From the NCBI RefSeq assembly GCF_003344625.1, contig NZ_QPKJ02000011.1:77034-141033 (forward strand): 64,000 nt of DNA, given 5' to 3'. This document shows positions 26,524 through 35,304 of this stretch, in pieces (within the stretch, counting starts at the first letter, position 1; the number at the start of each line of letters is the position of its first letter). Below the pieces are notes generated by a model. That model searched no databases. It saw nothing but the letters and a program-made list of their open reading frames with translations, and was not told the DNA's origin. The translations under genes and the position numbers were made by a program. Origin of the DNA: Solirubrobacter deserti (lineage in GTDB: Bacteria; Actinomycetota; Thermoleophilia; Solirubrobacterales; Solirubrobacteraceae).

Positions 26524-28032
26524 TCATGGCCGCTGCCACGTCAGCGTGAAGGCGCCGCTGCCGCTGTAGGAGGAGACGCGCCAGTAGTAGTACCCGGGCG
26601 TTCCGGAGTAGCGGATCTCCTCCACCGACTGCGGCGAGTCCGACACCGCGACCTGCGTCCAGCCGGAGCCGTTCCACTTGAGCAGCGACACGTCGAAGTC
26701 GGTGCCCGCCGGGCCGGTCAGGCACGCGCGGTGCGTGCCGGCGACCGTCGACTGGTAGTAGGTGCCGTTCGGGACGATCACGGACGCGCCGGCGCGCGCG
26801 AGCGAGCCCGTCGCGGTCTGGTTCCCGCACGGCGCGGGCGTCGGCGTGGGAGTGGGAGTCGGCGTCGGGCTCGGGGTCGGCGTGGGCGTGGGCGTCGTGC
26901 CGCCGCCGGACGCGGCGACGTGCAGCAGCCGGTTCGGCGAGCCGGTCCCCGGGCTGGAGACCTTGCCGGTCGTCGCGGCGCCGATCAGCGCGCTCGCGAC
27001 CTCCGCGGGGCTCGCCGTGGGGTTGCCCTGCAGGAAGACGGCGGCCGCACCCGCGACGTGCGGCGAGGCCATCGACGTGCCGCTGATCGTGCTCGTCGCC
27101 GTGTTGGACGTGTGCCAGGCGGACGTGATGCCGCTGCCTGGGGCGAAGACGTCGACGCAGCTGCCGTAGTTGGAGAACGAGGCGCGAGCGTCGGTGCGCG
27201 TCGTCGCGCCGACCGTGATCGCCTCGGCCGTGCGCGCCGGCGACGAATTGCACGCGTTGGCGTTCTCGTTGCCGGCCGCGAGCGCGTACGTCACGCCGGC
27301 GTTGATCGAGTTGCGAACGGCGGTGTCGAGCGCGTTGGAGATGCCGCCGCCGAGGCTCATGTTGGCGACCGCCGGCCCGCTGCCCCGATTGCTGGTCACC
27401 CAGTTCACGCCCGCGATCACGCCGGACGTGGTGCCGTCGCCGTTGCAGTCGAGCACGCGCACCGCGACCAGCGACACGTTCTTCGCGACGCCGTACGTGC
27501 TGCCGCCGACCGTGCCCGCGACGTGCGTGCCGTGGCCGTTGCAGTCATCGGCGCTGCCGCCGTCGACGGCGTCGTAGCCGCTCGTCGCGCGCCCGCCGAA
27601 GTCGCCGTGGGTGAGCCGGATGCCGGTGTCGATGATGAACGCCTTCACGTTCTGGCCGGTGTTGCCGTAGGTGTAGGTCGTGCTGAGCGGCAGATCGCGC
27701 TGGTCGAGGCGGTCGAGCCCCCACGTCGCGTTCGCCTGCGTCGCGCCGACACTGATCACCTGGTCCTGCTCCACGAACGCGACGGCCGGGTCCTGCTTGA
27801 CGGCCGCGAGCGCCTTGCCGTCGAGCTCGGCGGCGAATCCGTTGAGCACGCGACCGAAGCTCTCGCGCTGGATCTGCCCCCCGCGGTCGCGCGCCTTCTT
27901 CTTGACGGTCGTGGTGCTCGCGTTGTCCTTGAGCACGACGATGTACTGCCCGTCGATCGGCTCCTGCGCGTACGCGCTCGACGGAACGACCACGAGCGCT
28001 GCCCCGAGCAGCGCCAGTGCCACTGACCTCAA
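26524..28032 (-). CDS. Secreted subtilisin-like serine protease (S8, proteinase K type)
   Basis: 502 residues. TTG start at 28032, supported by GGGAGG at proper spacing. Signal peptide (to about residue 22), an I9 inhibitor propeptide (about 28-95: YIVVLKDNAS..FAAEL..VAFVEQDQ), catalytic domain with Asp135 (IIDTG), His167 (GHGTHVAG), oxyanion Asn255 (AAGNEN) and Ser320 (GTSMASP), a Thr-Pro linker (about 378-405) and a C-terminal pre-peptidase (PPC-like) domain ending FTLTWQRP. All four Cys in the catalytic domain fit the aqualysin/proteinase K group. It should be exported as a zymogen and self-processed. Confidence 0.95.
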   Translation of the reverse strand: MRSVALALLGAALVVVPSSAYAQEPIDGQYIVVLKDNASTTTVKKKARDRGGQIQRESFGRVLNGFAAELDGKALAAVKQDPAVAFVEQDQVISVGATQANATWGLDRLDQRDLPLSTTYTYGNTGQNVKAFIIDTGIRLTHGDFGGRATSGYDAVDGGSADDCNGHGTHVAGTVGGSTYGVAKNVSLVAVRVLDCNGDGTTSGVIAGVNWVTSNRGSGPAVANMSLGGGISNALDTAVRNSINAGVTYALAAGNENANACNSSPARTAEAITVGATTRTDARASFSNYGSCVDVFAPGSGITSAWHTSNTATSTISGTSMASPHVAGAAAVFLQGNPTASPAEVASALIGAATTGKVSSPGTGSPNRLLHVAASGGGTTPTPTPTPSPTPTPTPTPTPAPCGNQTATGSLARAGASVIVPNGTYYQSTVAGTHRACLTGPAGTDFDVSLLKWNGSGWTQVAVSDSPQSVEEIRYSGTPGYYYWRVSSYSGSGAFTLTWQRP

Positions 28033-28074
28033 CTTCGGCCTCCCTTTGGCCCCTGACTGTTCAGGACGTCAAAC

Positions 28075-28092
28075 CGTCCCGCTCCCGGGACG
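28075..28092. promoter_or_regulatory. Inverted repeat in the subtilase/ArsC-like divergent region
   Basis: CGTCCCG-CTCC-CGGGACG, perfect 7-bp arms, 43 bp upstream of the subtilase start and 65 bp upstream of the ArsC-like start. It could be an operator for either gene. Confidence 0.35.
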
Positions 28093-28156
28093 CAGGTTAA
28101 GCGGACGACGCGCCCCGGCACAAGACAGTGTCCGTGCGCGGACCTACGATCTTCAC

Positions 28157-28531
28157 GTGCCCGAGCTGACCCTTCTCCACAACCCGCACTGCCCGACGTC
28201 CGTCCACGCGCTGGATGCGCTGCAGGAGGCCGGGCACGAGGTGAGGATCCGCAAGTACCTGCTCGTCGCGGAGCGCCTGGACGAGGCCGAGCTGCGCTCG
28301 CTCGCGGAGCGCCTGCAGGGGGACCCGGTCGACGCGCTGATCCGGCGCGACAAGAAGTACAAGGACCTCGGGCTCGACGCGGACGGCTGGGACGTCGACC
28401 AGGTCGTGGCGACGCTGCTCGAGCACCCGTCGCTGCTGCAGCGCCCCATCCTCGACGATGGGACGGCGGTCATGATCGGCCGCCCGCGCTCCCGGGCGGC
28501 GGACTGGGCCGCGGCCGGCAAGGTGGCCTAG
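28157..28531 (+). CDS. ArsC/Spx-like thioredoxin-fold protein
   Basis: 124 residues from GTG 28157. The N-terminal LTLLHNPHCPTSVHALDALQEAGHEV resembles the active-site region of ArsC/Spx-family proteins, with a single Cys in HCPTS, and RPILDDGTAVMIGRPRSRAADW near the end matches the family's RP(I/L)...G...R block. It is not the ArsC of the arsenic cluster further right and has no ars neighbours, so a glutaredoxin-like or Spx-like redox role is as likely as arsenate reduction. Its stop overlaps the convergent PASTA gene by 4 bp. Confidence 0.8.
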   Translation: MPELTLLHNPHCPTSVHALDALQEAGHEVRIRKYLLVAERLDEAELRSLAERLQGDPVDALIRRDKKYKDLGLDADGWDVDQVVATLLEHPSLLQRPILDDGTAVMIGRPRSRAADWAAAGKVA

Positions 28532-30828
28532 AACGCCGGGTTGACGCCGTGGGCGAGCGTCCGCACGCGCGGGCGTTCGCGCTTGAGGTCGAGGAGGTCG
28601 ACCTTGCCGTCGTCGGCCGCGCGCGTGCCGCGCCGCAGCGCCAGACGGTGTCCGTGGGCGGCGAGCTCGAAGCCCGTCAGCCGCGGGAAGTCCTTGAGGA
28701 CCGTGAACCGGCCGTCGGCGGCGCGCGCGAGCAGGCGCACGTGCGCGGGCGCACCGGGGCGGTCGGCGACGAGCACCGCGACGCGGTCGTCGCCGACCCA
28801 CGCCGCCGACTGGATGTGCGCGGCGCGGTACGCCGACACCGGCTTGCGCCAGCGCTGCGCGTCCCCGCCGCGCGCGGTGTACACGACCAGCTCGTGGTAG
28901 CGGCCGCCGAGCGCGAGGACCGAGCGCCCGTCCGGCGACCAGACGGGCCGCCCGACCGGACGCCCACGCGCGCACGTCGGCTCGCCCGCGTCCTGCGGGT
29001 CGAGCACGCAGAGCCGGCCGGCGTCGGCGGGGCCGCGCTTGGCGTCACGCGCGACGAACGCCAGCAGCCCGCGGTGCGCGGAGTAGTGCGGCCGGTGGAT
29101 GCGTCCGTGCACGAGCGGCTCGACCGTCTTGCCGTCGCTGGAGATCCGCACGAGCCGACGCGCGCCGTCCTCGACGTGCACCGCCGCGTACCCGTCGTCG
29201 GTCTTGGTCGGCGTCTCGAGCCGGTACTTGGCGGCGGTCAGCCGGGTCGTCCTCGCGCCGGTCGAGCGATACAGCTGGCCGCTGGTCGACCCGGCGAACA
29301 CGAGGCTCGCCGGCAGCGCGGCGCTCGCGGCGGCCTTCACCTTCGCTTCGGCCTTCCTGGCGGACCCCGCCTTGGTCTTGGCCGCACCCGCATCCGGTGC
29401 CGGCGACGGCTCGGCCTGGGGTGCCGGCGCGGCGGGAACGGTCGGGACCGGCGTCGGAGTGGCCTGGGGCGTGCGGTCCTCGACGGCGAGCGTGACCTTC
29501 GTGCCGACCTCGCGCTTGGTGCCGGGCGTGGGGTCCTGGCGGATGACCACCCAGTCGTTGCCCGCGCTCGACGGCTGCGGGTCGTACACGAAGCCGGCGT
29601 CGGTGAGCGCGTCGGCGGCCCGGGCGAGCGGCATGCCGTTCACGGGCGGGACCGCGGCCTTCTCGGGCGGCGCCGCGAGCGTGATGTGCACCTCTTCGCC
29701 GCGCTCCATCTCGGCGCCGCCCGCGGGCTGCTGGGCGATGACCGTGCCGAGCGGGACGTCCTTGGGGCCGGTCGCGTAGCGCGTGCGGCCGAGCTGCAGA
29801 CCGTGCTTCTCGAGGATCACGTGCGCCTCCGCCCGCGTGTCGCCCGTGAGCTTGGGCACGTCGGTGTCGCGCTGGAGCAGCACCAGGACGAGCGCGAACG
29901 CGGCGACCAGCGCGACGGCCGGCGGGACCCACCAGGGCAGCCACGGCCGCTGGCGGAACGTCACGCGCTGCGGGACCGGGTCGGCATCGGCGCCGCTCGC
30001 GCGGTGGGTCACGTCGATGTGGTGGTCGACGGGCCGGCCGCACAGCAGCGGGCGGGGGACGTGGACGCGCACGATCCCGGCCGCGGTCGCGCCGACCGGG
30101 ATCAGCACCCGCTCCGGGTACACGGTCACCGGGCACCGCGCCTCGGTGTCGCGCGCGCCGATCGTGATCTCCAGCGGGCTGTTGCCGTGGTTGGTGACGG
30201 CGACGTCGAACGCGGCGTGCCGGCGCCCGCGGCGGCGCTCCGGGCCGACGCGCATCGCCGTGGCCTCGAACGGCGCGACGTGGAGCGTCGCGGGCGCCCA
30301 GGCCACGTCGGTGCCGAGCGAGCGCGAGCGCGCGACGACCATCACCGGCCACGCGCGCGCCTCGGAGGCGGACACGCGCGGCGGGTGCAGCGTGATCTGC
30401 AGCTCGCGCTGGAAGTCGCCGGCGGAGCCCCACGGATTCAGGAAGACGGTCGGCGCCGAGATCGTCGCCCAGCCCTCGGGCAGGCCGTCGACGCGCAGGT
30501 CATAGGTGTCGACGATCTCGCCCTGGTTGCGGACCGTGGCCAGCACGGACACGTGCCCGCCCGGCACGACGCCCACCGCGACCGCCGCGTTCGGGTCGTC
30601 CTGGCGCGCGGGATCGCGCAGCGTCAACAGCGTCGCGCGGCGCGGCTCGGCGGGCGCCGGAGCACGGTAGGTCGCGGGCGCGGCGACGGGCTCCTCCCCG
30701 TCGCCGAACGTCAGCTCCCAGCCCAGGTACTCACCGCAGGCGCAGAAGTCGCGGTTGACCGCGACCGTGCCGCACTTCGGGCATTCGAGCTCGCCGACCG
30801 CGGGCGAGGAGATCCTGGTGTCGTGCAT
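28528..30828 (-). CDS. PASTA-domain membrane protein with N-terminal zinc ribbon
   Basis: 766 residues. N-terminal zinc-ribbon-like ECPKCGTVAVNRDFCACGEYLG, then two beta-sandwich domains (about 60-290: NQGEIVDTYDLRVDGLPEGW, VTNHGNSPLEITIGARD), one transmembrane helix near residue 300 (PWWVPPAVALVAAFALVLVLL), two PASTA domains (about 315-460: VPKLTGDTRAEAHVILEKHGL.., AVPPVNGMPLARAADALTDAGF..), a Pro/Ala/Lys linker and a C-terminal WD40/TolB-like propeller (about 520-766). PASTA domains usually bind peptidoglycan in Ser/Thr kinases or PBPs, but no kinase domain is present. A cell-wall sensing or scaffold role is inferred. Confidence 0.82.
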   Translation of the reverse strand: MHDTRISSPAVGELECPKCGTVAVNRDFCACGEYLGWELTFGDGEEPVAAPATYRAPAPAEPRRATLLTLRDPARQDDPNAAVAVGVVPGGHVSVLATVRNQGEIVDTYDLRVDGLPEGWATISAPTVFLNPWGSAGDFQRELQITLHPPRVSASEARAWPVMVVARSRSLGTDVAWAPATLHVAPFEATAMRVGPERRRGRRHAAFDVAVTNHGNSPLEITIGARDTEARCPVTVYPERVLIPVGATAAGIVRVHVPRPLLCGRPVDHHIDVTHRASGADADPVPQRVTFRQRPWLPWWVPPAVALVAAFALVLVLLQRDTDVPKLTGDTRAEAHVILEKHGLQLGRTRYATGPKDVPLGTVIAQQPAGGAEMERGEEVHITLAAPPEKAAVPPVNGMPLARAADALTDAGFVYDPQPSSAGNDWVVIRQDPTPGTKREVGTKVTLAVEDRTPQATPTPVPTVPAAPAPQAEPSPAPDAGAAKTKAGSARKAEAKVKAAASAALPASLVFAGSTSGQLYRSTGARTTRLTAAKYRLETPTKTDDGYAAVHVEDGARRLVRISSDGKTVEPLVHGRIHRPHYSAHRGLLAFVARDAKRGPADAGRLCVLDPQDAGEPTCARGRPVGRPVWSPDGRSVLALGGRYHELVVYTARGGDAQRWRKPVSAYRAAHIQSAAWVGDDRVAVLVADRPGAPAHVRLLARAADGRFTVLKDFPRLTGFELAAHGHRLALRRGTRAADDGKVDLLDLKRERPRVRTLAHGVNPAF

Positions 30829-30974
30829 GCCGCCCGGGGATCGGCCCGGACCGGCCCAACTTGAGGTCCTCCGATCGAAGTTGGGGCGCGGACCCGATCG
30901 GGCGCTGCCTCCGCGCGCCTCAAAGGGCGGCGGAGGCCGGCCCGAGCGCGATCAAGGGAGGTGCCAGCCACCAC

Positions 30975-32081
30975 TCATCGCGTACGCCCCTGCAGGGTCA
31001 CCGTGACGGTGGAGCTCGTCGCCTTCCCGGCGATCGTCGTGGTGACCTCGAGCTTGACCTTCGTGCTGCGTCCGCGCAGGCGCTTGGCCGCCGCGGAGCC
31101 GAGCTTGAGCTTGACCGTCCCGGCCCGCCCGGCGCCCAGCCGCGTCTTCGTCGACAGCGTGGCCGCGTAGCGCTTGCCGGCGATCGTCAGCCGCAGCGTC
31201 TTGGGCACGCGCACCGAGCAGCCCGCGGCGGCGCCCGCCGGGCACGCGACCGTCGCGAGCGTCGCGACGCGCCGGCTCGACAGGCGCGGCTTGCCGGCCG
31301 CCACGGTGGCGACCCGTGCGGCTGCCGGCTCCGGCGTCGGCGCGGGGGCGGCCGGCGTGCTCGGCGTGGGGGTCGGGGTCGGCGCGGGGTCGGCCGAGTC
31401 CGGGTCGGTCTGCGGGGTCCCGAAGCGCGCGGCGATCGTGAGCGGGTCGAACGGCTCGCCCTCCGGGTAGCTGCCGAACACCTGCGCGCCCTCGGCGGTG
31501 AGCGCGGTCGGCAGCGTGCTCCAACCAAGGCCGCCGTCGATCGGGGTCGCGTCGCGGGCCGTGAGGTCGATCCGCACGACCGGCACGTTCGTGCGCGTGA
31601 TCGGCGTCGGGTTCTCGAGCGTCGCGCCGGTCGTGTCGGCCATCAGCGTGCCGGTGGCGCCTTCGGCGACGATCCGCAGGTTCGTGAAGCGGGTGTCGAG
31701 CTGCGGCGTCGTGTTCCCCGGCCGGTGGTGGTCGTGGCCCCAGAAGCGCACCGTGCCGCGCAGCGAGAGCGACAGCTTCCCGGCGTCGTAGGACCCGCCG
31801 CGGATCGGGAAGCGCAGCACCTCCGAGCCCGCGTTGCGCCCCGTGCACAACGGCCCGGTGGCCGGCGTGCCCGCGACCTTCTCGACGCCGCCGGAGACCT
31901 CGATCTGCCCGCGCGCGACGTTGCCGACGACGTAGCAGCGCCAGCGGTTGGCGAAGCCCCAGTCGACGGTCCCGCCGCCGAACGTGACGGGCTCGGCCGA
32001 CGCCTGCGGGGACGACAGCAGCACAGCGAGCACGGCCAGCGCGAGCGCCGCGCCCCAGCGCGGACGACCCGTTCCTTCCAT
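30975..32081 (-). CDS. Secreted HtaA-domain protein (haem-binding type)
   Basis: 368 residues. Signal peptide (to about 29), then one HtaA domain (about 32-225): VTFGGGTVDWGFANRWRCYV at the start and SLRGTVRFWGHDHHRPGNTTPQLDTRFTNLRI in the middle, the conserved core of HtaA haem-binding domains of corynebacteria. A Pro/Thr linker and a basic C-terminal beta domain (about 280-368) follow; the C-terminal domain resembles the tail of the large Ig protein further left. An iron-box-like palindrome sits 27 bp before the ATG. Haem capture at the cell surface is inferred; no HmuTUV transporter lies in the window. Confidence 0.85.
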   Translation of the reverse strand: MEGTGRPRWGAALALAVLAVLLSSPQASAEPVTFGGGTVDWGFANRWRCYVVGNVARGQIEVSGGVEKVAGTPATGPLCTGRNAGSEVLRFPIRGGSYDAGKLSLSLRGTVRFWGHDHHRPGNTTPQLDTRFTNLRIVAEGATGTLMADTTGATLENPTPITRTNVPVVRIDLTARDATPIDGGLGWSTLPTALTAEGAQVFGSYPEGEPFDPLTIAARFGTPQTDPDSADPAPTPTPTPSTPAAPAPTPEPAAARVATVAAGKPRLSSRRVATLATVACPAGAAAGCSVRVPKTLRLTIAGKRYAATLSTKTRLGAGRAGTVKLKLGSAAAKRLRGRSTKVKLEVTTTIAGKATSSTVTVTLQGRTR

Positions 32082-32107
32082 CAGTCGAATCCTTGGTCGG
32101 GGAGCGA

Positions 32108-32123
32108 GTTAGGGCACCCTAAC
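32108..32123 (-). promoter_or_regulatory. DtxR/IdeR-like iron box of the HtaA gene
   Basis: GTTAGGG-CA-CCCTAAC, perfect 7-bp arms. It matches the TTAGG-N4-CCTAA core of DtxR/IdeR operators. On the minus strand a TTGACG -35 lies at 32135-32130, so the palindrome covers the -10 region. Repression when iron is plentiful is inferred. Confidence 0.65.
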
Positions 32124-32208
32124 ACGAAGCGTCAACTGAGCTTGCGCACGTCGCCTCGGGCCCGGTGTACCGTTCGCCGTTCACGCGAGTCTTCGAGGGA
32201 GGGTGCGC

Positions 32209-33042
32209 ATGTGCTTGCCGGGAACGATCGAGGCCGTTCGGGAGAGCGGGGCGACGGTCAGCCGCCGTGGATTGCTGGCCGGGACCGGTGCGGCCGCGCT
32301 GGCCGCGCTGCTGCCGGGTGACGCGCTCGCGCAGGCCCCGAAGCCCAAGCCGGGACGCAACCGCGGGCGGGTCGTCGACCTCACCCACGAGTTCACGACC
32401 GACTTTCCCGTCTACACGCCGCCGCAGGCCACGCGGCGCACGATCGCCCAGCTGCCGGGCGACGGCTACTACGCGCAGGAGTGGACGTTCGGCGAGCACA
32501 CCAGCACGCACATGGACGCGCCTGGGCACTTCGTCCAGGGCGGGCGCTTCGTCACGCAGCTCAAGCCCGCGGAGCTCGTCGTGCCGATCGTCGTCGTCGA
32601 CATCACCGCCAAGGCGCGGCGCGATCCCGACGCCCAGGTCACGCCCGACGACCTGCGCAAGTGGGAGCGCAAGCACGGGCGCATCCCCGACCGCGCGCTC
32701 GTGGCCATGAACTCGGGCTGGGCGGCCAAGCTCGGGACGCCCGCCTTCACCGGCCGCGACCCCGGCAACGTCTTCCACTTCCCCGGCTTCAGCGAGGACG
32801 CGGTCGAGGCGCTGCTCGAGGGCCGCCGCGCGTCCGCGATCGGCGTCGACACGCTCAGCCTCGACCACGGTCCCGCCCCGGTGTTCGTCGCGCACTCGAA
32901 GTGGCTCGGTGCCGACAACTACGGCATCGAGTGCCTGAACAACCTGGACAAGCTCCCGGCCGTCGGCGCCACCGCCGTCGTCGGCGTGATCCCGTGGCAG
33001 GAGGGCTCGGGCGGCCCCGCGCGCGTGCTCGCGACCTACTGA
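32209..33042 (+). CDS. Tat-exported cyclase family (kynurenine formamidase-like) protein
   Basis: 277 residues. The N-terminal SRRGLLAGTGAAALAALLPG is a twin-arginine signal. The metal motif GEHTSTHMDAPGHF corresponds to the HxGTHxDxPxH of the Cyclase family (PF04199), with Thr-Ser in place of the usual Gly-Thr pair. ATG 32209 is favoured by GAGGGAGG 7 bp upstream; a GTG six bases earlier is too close to that site. Related proteins hydrolyse amides or lactones. The metal-dependent enzyme would act outside the membrane. Its stop overlaps the convergent VOC gene by 7 bp. Confidence 0.88.
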   Translation: MCLPGTIEAVRESGATVSRRGLLAGTGAAALAALLPGDALAQAPKPKPGRNRGRVVDLTHEFTTDFPVYTPPQATRRTIAQLPGDGYYAQEWTFGEHTSTHMDAPGHFVQGGRFVTQLKPAELVVPIVVVDITAKARRDPDAQVTPDDLRKWERKHGRIPDRALVAMNSGWAAKLGTPAFTGRDPGNVFHFPGFSEDAVEALLEGRRASAIGVDTLSLDHGPAPVFVAHSKWLGADNYGIECLNNLDKLPAVGATAVVGVIPWQEGSGGPARVLATY

Positions 33043-33377
33043 TCCGGGGACTCGGCGAGCGCGAGCGCGTTCCCGTCGGGGTCCGGCACGCAGACGTGGC
33101 GGACCCCGTTCGAGTACGTCGCGACCGGCTCGTGCTCGAGGCCGGCCGCACGCATCCGCTCCAGCAGCGCGTCGAGCCCGGTCACGCCGAGCGTCACCCG
33201 CCCCGCGCCCGCCTGCTCCGGGTTGGGCTCGATGAACAGGATCGCGCCCGGGCCGATGTCCCACAGGATCTCGTCGCCGACGCGCAGGTCGGGAGCGCGG
33301 CCGAAGAAGCGCGTGTACCAGTCGAGGCTCGCGTCCAGGTCGGACACCGGGACGCCCGCGTAGAGAGCGGTGATCAT
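33036..33377 (-). CDS. VOC/glyoxalase superfamily protein
   Basis: 113 residues with the paired beta-alpha-beta-beta-beta modules of the vicinal oxygen chelate fold: MITALYAGVPVSDLDASLDWYTRFFG at the start and VRHVCVPDPDGNALALAE at the end. The expected metal ligands include the final Glu (ALALAE), while the N-terminal ligand position is a hydrophobic residue, so metal binding is uncertain. Typical members act in detoxification, dioxygenation or fosfomycin/bleomycin binding; nothing here decides among these. Confidence 0.85.
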   Translation of the reverse strand: MITALYAGVPVSDLDASLDWYTRFFGRAPDLRVGDEILWDIGPGAILFIEPNPEQAGAGRVTLGVTGLDALLERMRAAGLEHEPVATYSNGVRHVCVPDPDGNALALAESPDQ

Positions 33378-33426
33378 GGTGCGTTTGACGGGCGCACGGG
33401 TGGAAAGTCATCGGTACGGTCACGAC

Positions 33427-33942
33427 ATGTCCAGCGCGCCCGAGCCGGCCCCCGCGCCCATGTACCCGCCGCCGCCGCAGCAGCCGCCCAAGCGGCGCAC
33501 GGGCCGGATCATCCTGATCGTGGTGAGCGTGGTCGTGGTGTCGTTCATCGCGCTCATCGCGGGCCTGTTCCTGCTCGTCAACGAATCCACCGAGGACGCG
33601 CAGAAGGTCTCCGACGAGCTCGTCACCGCGGTCCAGGCCGGCGACGGCGCGAAGGTCTACTCGCTCACGGGCCCGTCGTTCCGCGCGGCCACGAACGAGC
33701 AGCAGACGACCGAGCTCGTCGACCAGGTCGCGCCGCTGGTCACCAAGGCCAGGAAGTCACCCGACGGCAAGGCCATCAACTCCAGCACCGAGAACGGCAC
33801 GATCGCCGTCTTCACCTACACGATGGACGGCACCAGCGGCGAGCCCGTGTACTTCAAGACCCAGATCCGCGACGAGGAGGGCCGCTGGCAGGTGATGAAC
33901 TTCCGCTTCGCCGAGACCGAGCTGAGCACCGAGATCGAATGA
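33427..33942 (+). CDS. Membrane protein with NTF2-like extracytoplasmic domain
   Basis: 171 residues. A Pro-rich cytosolic N-terminus (PEPAPAPMYPPPPQQPPKRR), one membrane helix (IILIVVSVVVVSFIALIAGLFLL), then a domain of about 115 residues (VSDELVTAVQAGDGAKVYSLTGPSFRA..WQVMNFRFAE) that looks like a DUF4878/NTF2-like domain. ATG 33427 fits; the frame upstream reaches the VOC start. Function is unknown. It precedes the ECF sigma gene by 37 bp and might be co-transcribed. Confidence 0.7.
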   Translation: MSSAPEPAPAPMYPPPPQQPPKRRTGRIILIVVSVVVVSFIALIAGLFLLVNESTEDAQKVSDELVTAVQAGDGAKVYSLTGPSFRAATNEQQTTELVDQVAPLVTKARKSPDGKAINSSTENGTIAVFTYTMDGTSGEPVYFKTQIRDEEGRWQVMNFRFAETELSTEIE

Positions 33943-33979
33943 GCCGGTAAGCGCGGCGCGGGTCCGGACAGATACGGGC

Positions 33980-34495
33980 ATGAACCCGGTGATCCGCGCT
34001 CTGCCGCAACCGGCCGGTGAACGCGAGCGGTTCGCGGCGCTCTACGAGGTCCACGGGCCCGCGGTGCTCGCGTATGCGCGTCGGCGTCTTAGCGCCGACG
34101 AGGCCGACGACGTGCTCGCCGAGACCTTCCTGGTCGCCTGGCGCCGGCGGCGGGAGCTGCCCGCCGACGCGCTGCCGTGGCTGTACGCGGTGGCGGGGAA
34201 CGTGGTGCGCAACCGCGCACGGGCCGACCGCCGCCGCGGCGCGCTGCAGGCGCGGATGGCGGTCGAGCCGGCGCCCGCGGCGAGCGACGAGGCGCCGGAC
34301 CCGATGCTCGGCGAGGCGCTGGCGCGGCTGAAGCCGATCGACCGCGAGGCGCTGCTGCTGACGGCGTGGGAGGACCTGTCGCCCGAGCGCGCGGCCCGCG
34401 CCGCCGGGTGCAGCCGCGCGACCTTTCACGTGCGCCTGCACCGTGCGCGCACCCGGCTCGCTCACGCCCTGGCCCAGATCGAGAGGCAGCGATGA
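33980..34495 (+). CDS. ECF-type RNA polymerase sigma factor
   Basis: 171 residues. Region 2: ERFAALYEVHGPAVLAYARRRLSADEADDVLAETFLVAWRRR; region 4: LKPIDREALLLTAWEDLSPERAARAAGCSRATFHVRLHRARTRL. Both are complete, as expected of a group 4 sigma factor. The membrane protein gene that follows overlaps by ATGA, so it is a probable anti-sigma or co-regulated partner. No ECF promoter was identified. Confidence 0.92.
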   Translation: MNPVIRALPQPAGERERFAALYEVHGPAVLAYARRRLSADEADDVLAETFLVAWRRRRELPADALPWLYAVAGNVVRNRARADRRRGALQARMAVEPAPAASDEAPDPMLGEALARLKPIDREALLLTAWEDLSPERAARAAGCSRATFHVRLHRARTRLAHALAQIERQR

Positions 34496-35304
34496 ACGAC
34501 GTGACCGACCGCCTGCGGGCGGCCAACCCCGTCAAGGAGGAGCCGGCGCTGCCGCCGGTCGCGCCGCTGCTGGCCCGGCTGGACGACGCTCCGGCGCCGC
34601 GGCGCCCGCGACGCCGGCTGCTGCTCGTCCTGGCGCTCGTGATGACGGTGCTGGCGGCGATCGTCGTCGGCCTCGAGCTGCGCGGGCCGGACGTCGACGT
34701 GGTGGCCGAGGCGCGCGCTGCGCTCGGCGGCACGGACGCGATCGTCCATGTCGTGGCCCGCGACGAGCGCTTCAATCCCGACGGCACGCTCGTCGACCGC
34801 TCCGGGACGACGTCGGAGATCTGGTCGGCGCGGGACCCGCTGCGCTTGCGCATCCGCGAGGCGAACGTCGAGTCCGCGTACGCCGACGGCGTCATCACCA
34901 CCCGCGCGGACGGGAAGGTGCAGACCACCCGGCTCGACGACGCCGCGCGGCGTGCGATCGAGGACATGGACAGCAGCACGAGCCTCACCCAGCCGGGCCG
35001 TGATCCGCTGGCCGTCGTCCGGCGCCTGCTGGACGAGGGCGCCTTGCGGCCCGACGGGACGGCCGAGGTGGGCGGGCGCGAGGTGCGGCGGCTCGTCGGC
35101 AGCCGGCCCGCGCCCGACGCCATGGGTCCGGCGGTGCAGGTCGAGTACCTCGTCGACGCGGACTCCTACGCACCGGTCCGGCTCTCCACCCGGGCCACGC
35201 TCGAGGACGGACGCCCCGCGGGTGCGCGCACCCTGACGTTCCTCGAGTACCAGCGGCTGCCGCTCACGCGCGCGAACGAGCCGCTGCTGGCGATCGGGGG
35301 TTAG
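34492..35304 (+). CDS. Membrane protein co-translated with the ECF sigma factor
   Basis: 270 residues, overlapping the sigma stop codon (ATGA). A cytosolic N-terminus of about 40 residues, one membrane helix (RLLLVLALVMTVLAAIVVGLEL) and an extracytoplasmic domain of about 200 residues with LolA/LppX-like character (EIWSARDPLRLRIREANVESAYADG..VEYLVDADSYAPVRL). The position and topology are those of an anti-sigma partner, although the N-terminus lacks a clear zinc-anti-sigma HxxxCxxC motif. Similar proteins are often annotated as 'CU044_5270 family'. Its end overlaps the convergent secreted gene by 4 bp. Confidence 0.75.
   Translation: MNDVTDRLRAANPVKEEPALPPVAPLLARLDDAPAPRRPRRRLLLVLALVMTVLAAIVVGLELRGPDVDVVAEARAALGGTDAIVHVVARDERFNPDGTLVDRSGTTSEIWSARDPLRLRIREANVESAYADGVITTRADGKVQTTRLDDAARRAIEDMDSSTSLTQPGRDPLAVVRRLLDEGALRPDGTAEVGGREVRRLVGSRPAPDAMGPAVQVEYLVDADSYAPVRLSTRATLEDGRPAGARTLTFLEYQRLPLTRANEPLLAIGG

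Noticed and set aside
26860..26900. Short GGCGTGGG-type repeats as a possible CRISPR or tandem array
   Set aside because: They encode the Thr-Pro linker of the subtilase; the repeat is codon-level and not an array with spacers.
28157..28531. Member of the arsenic cluster
   Set aside because: The ArsC/Spx-like gene is 17 kb from the ars genes, of a different ArsC fold, and has no ArsR site.
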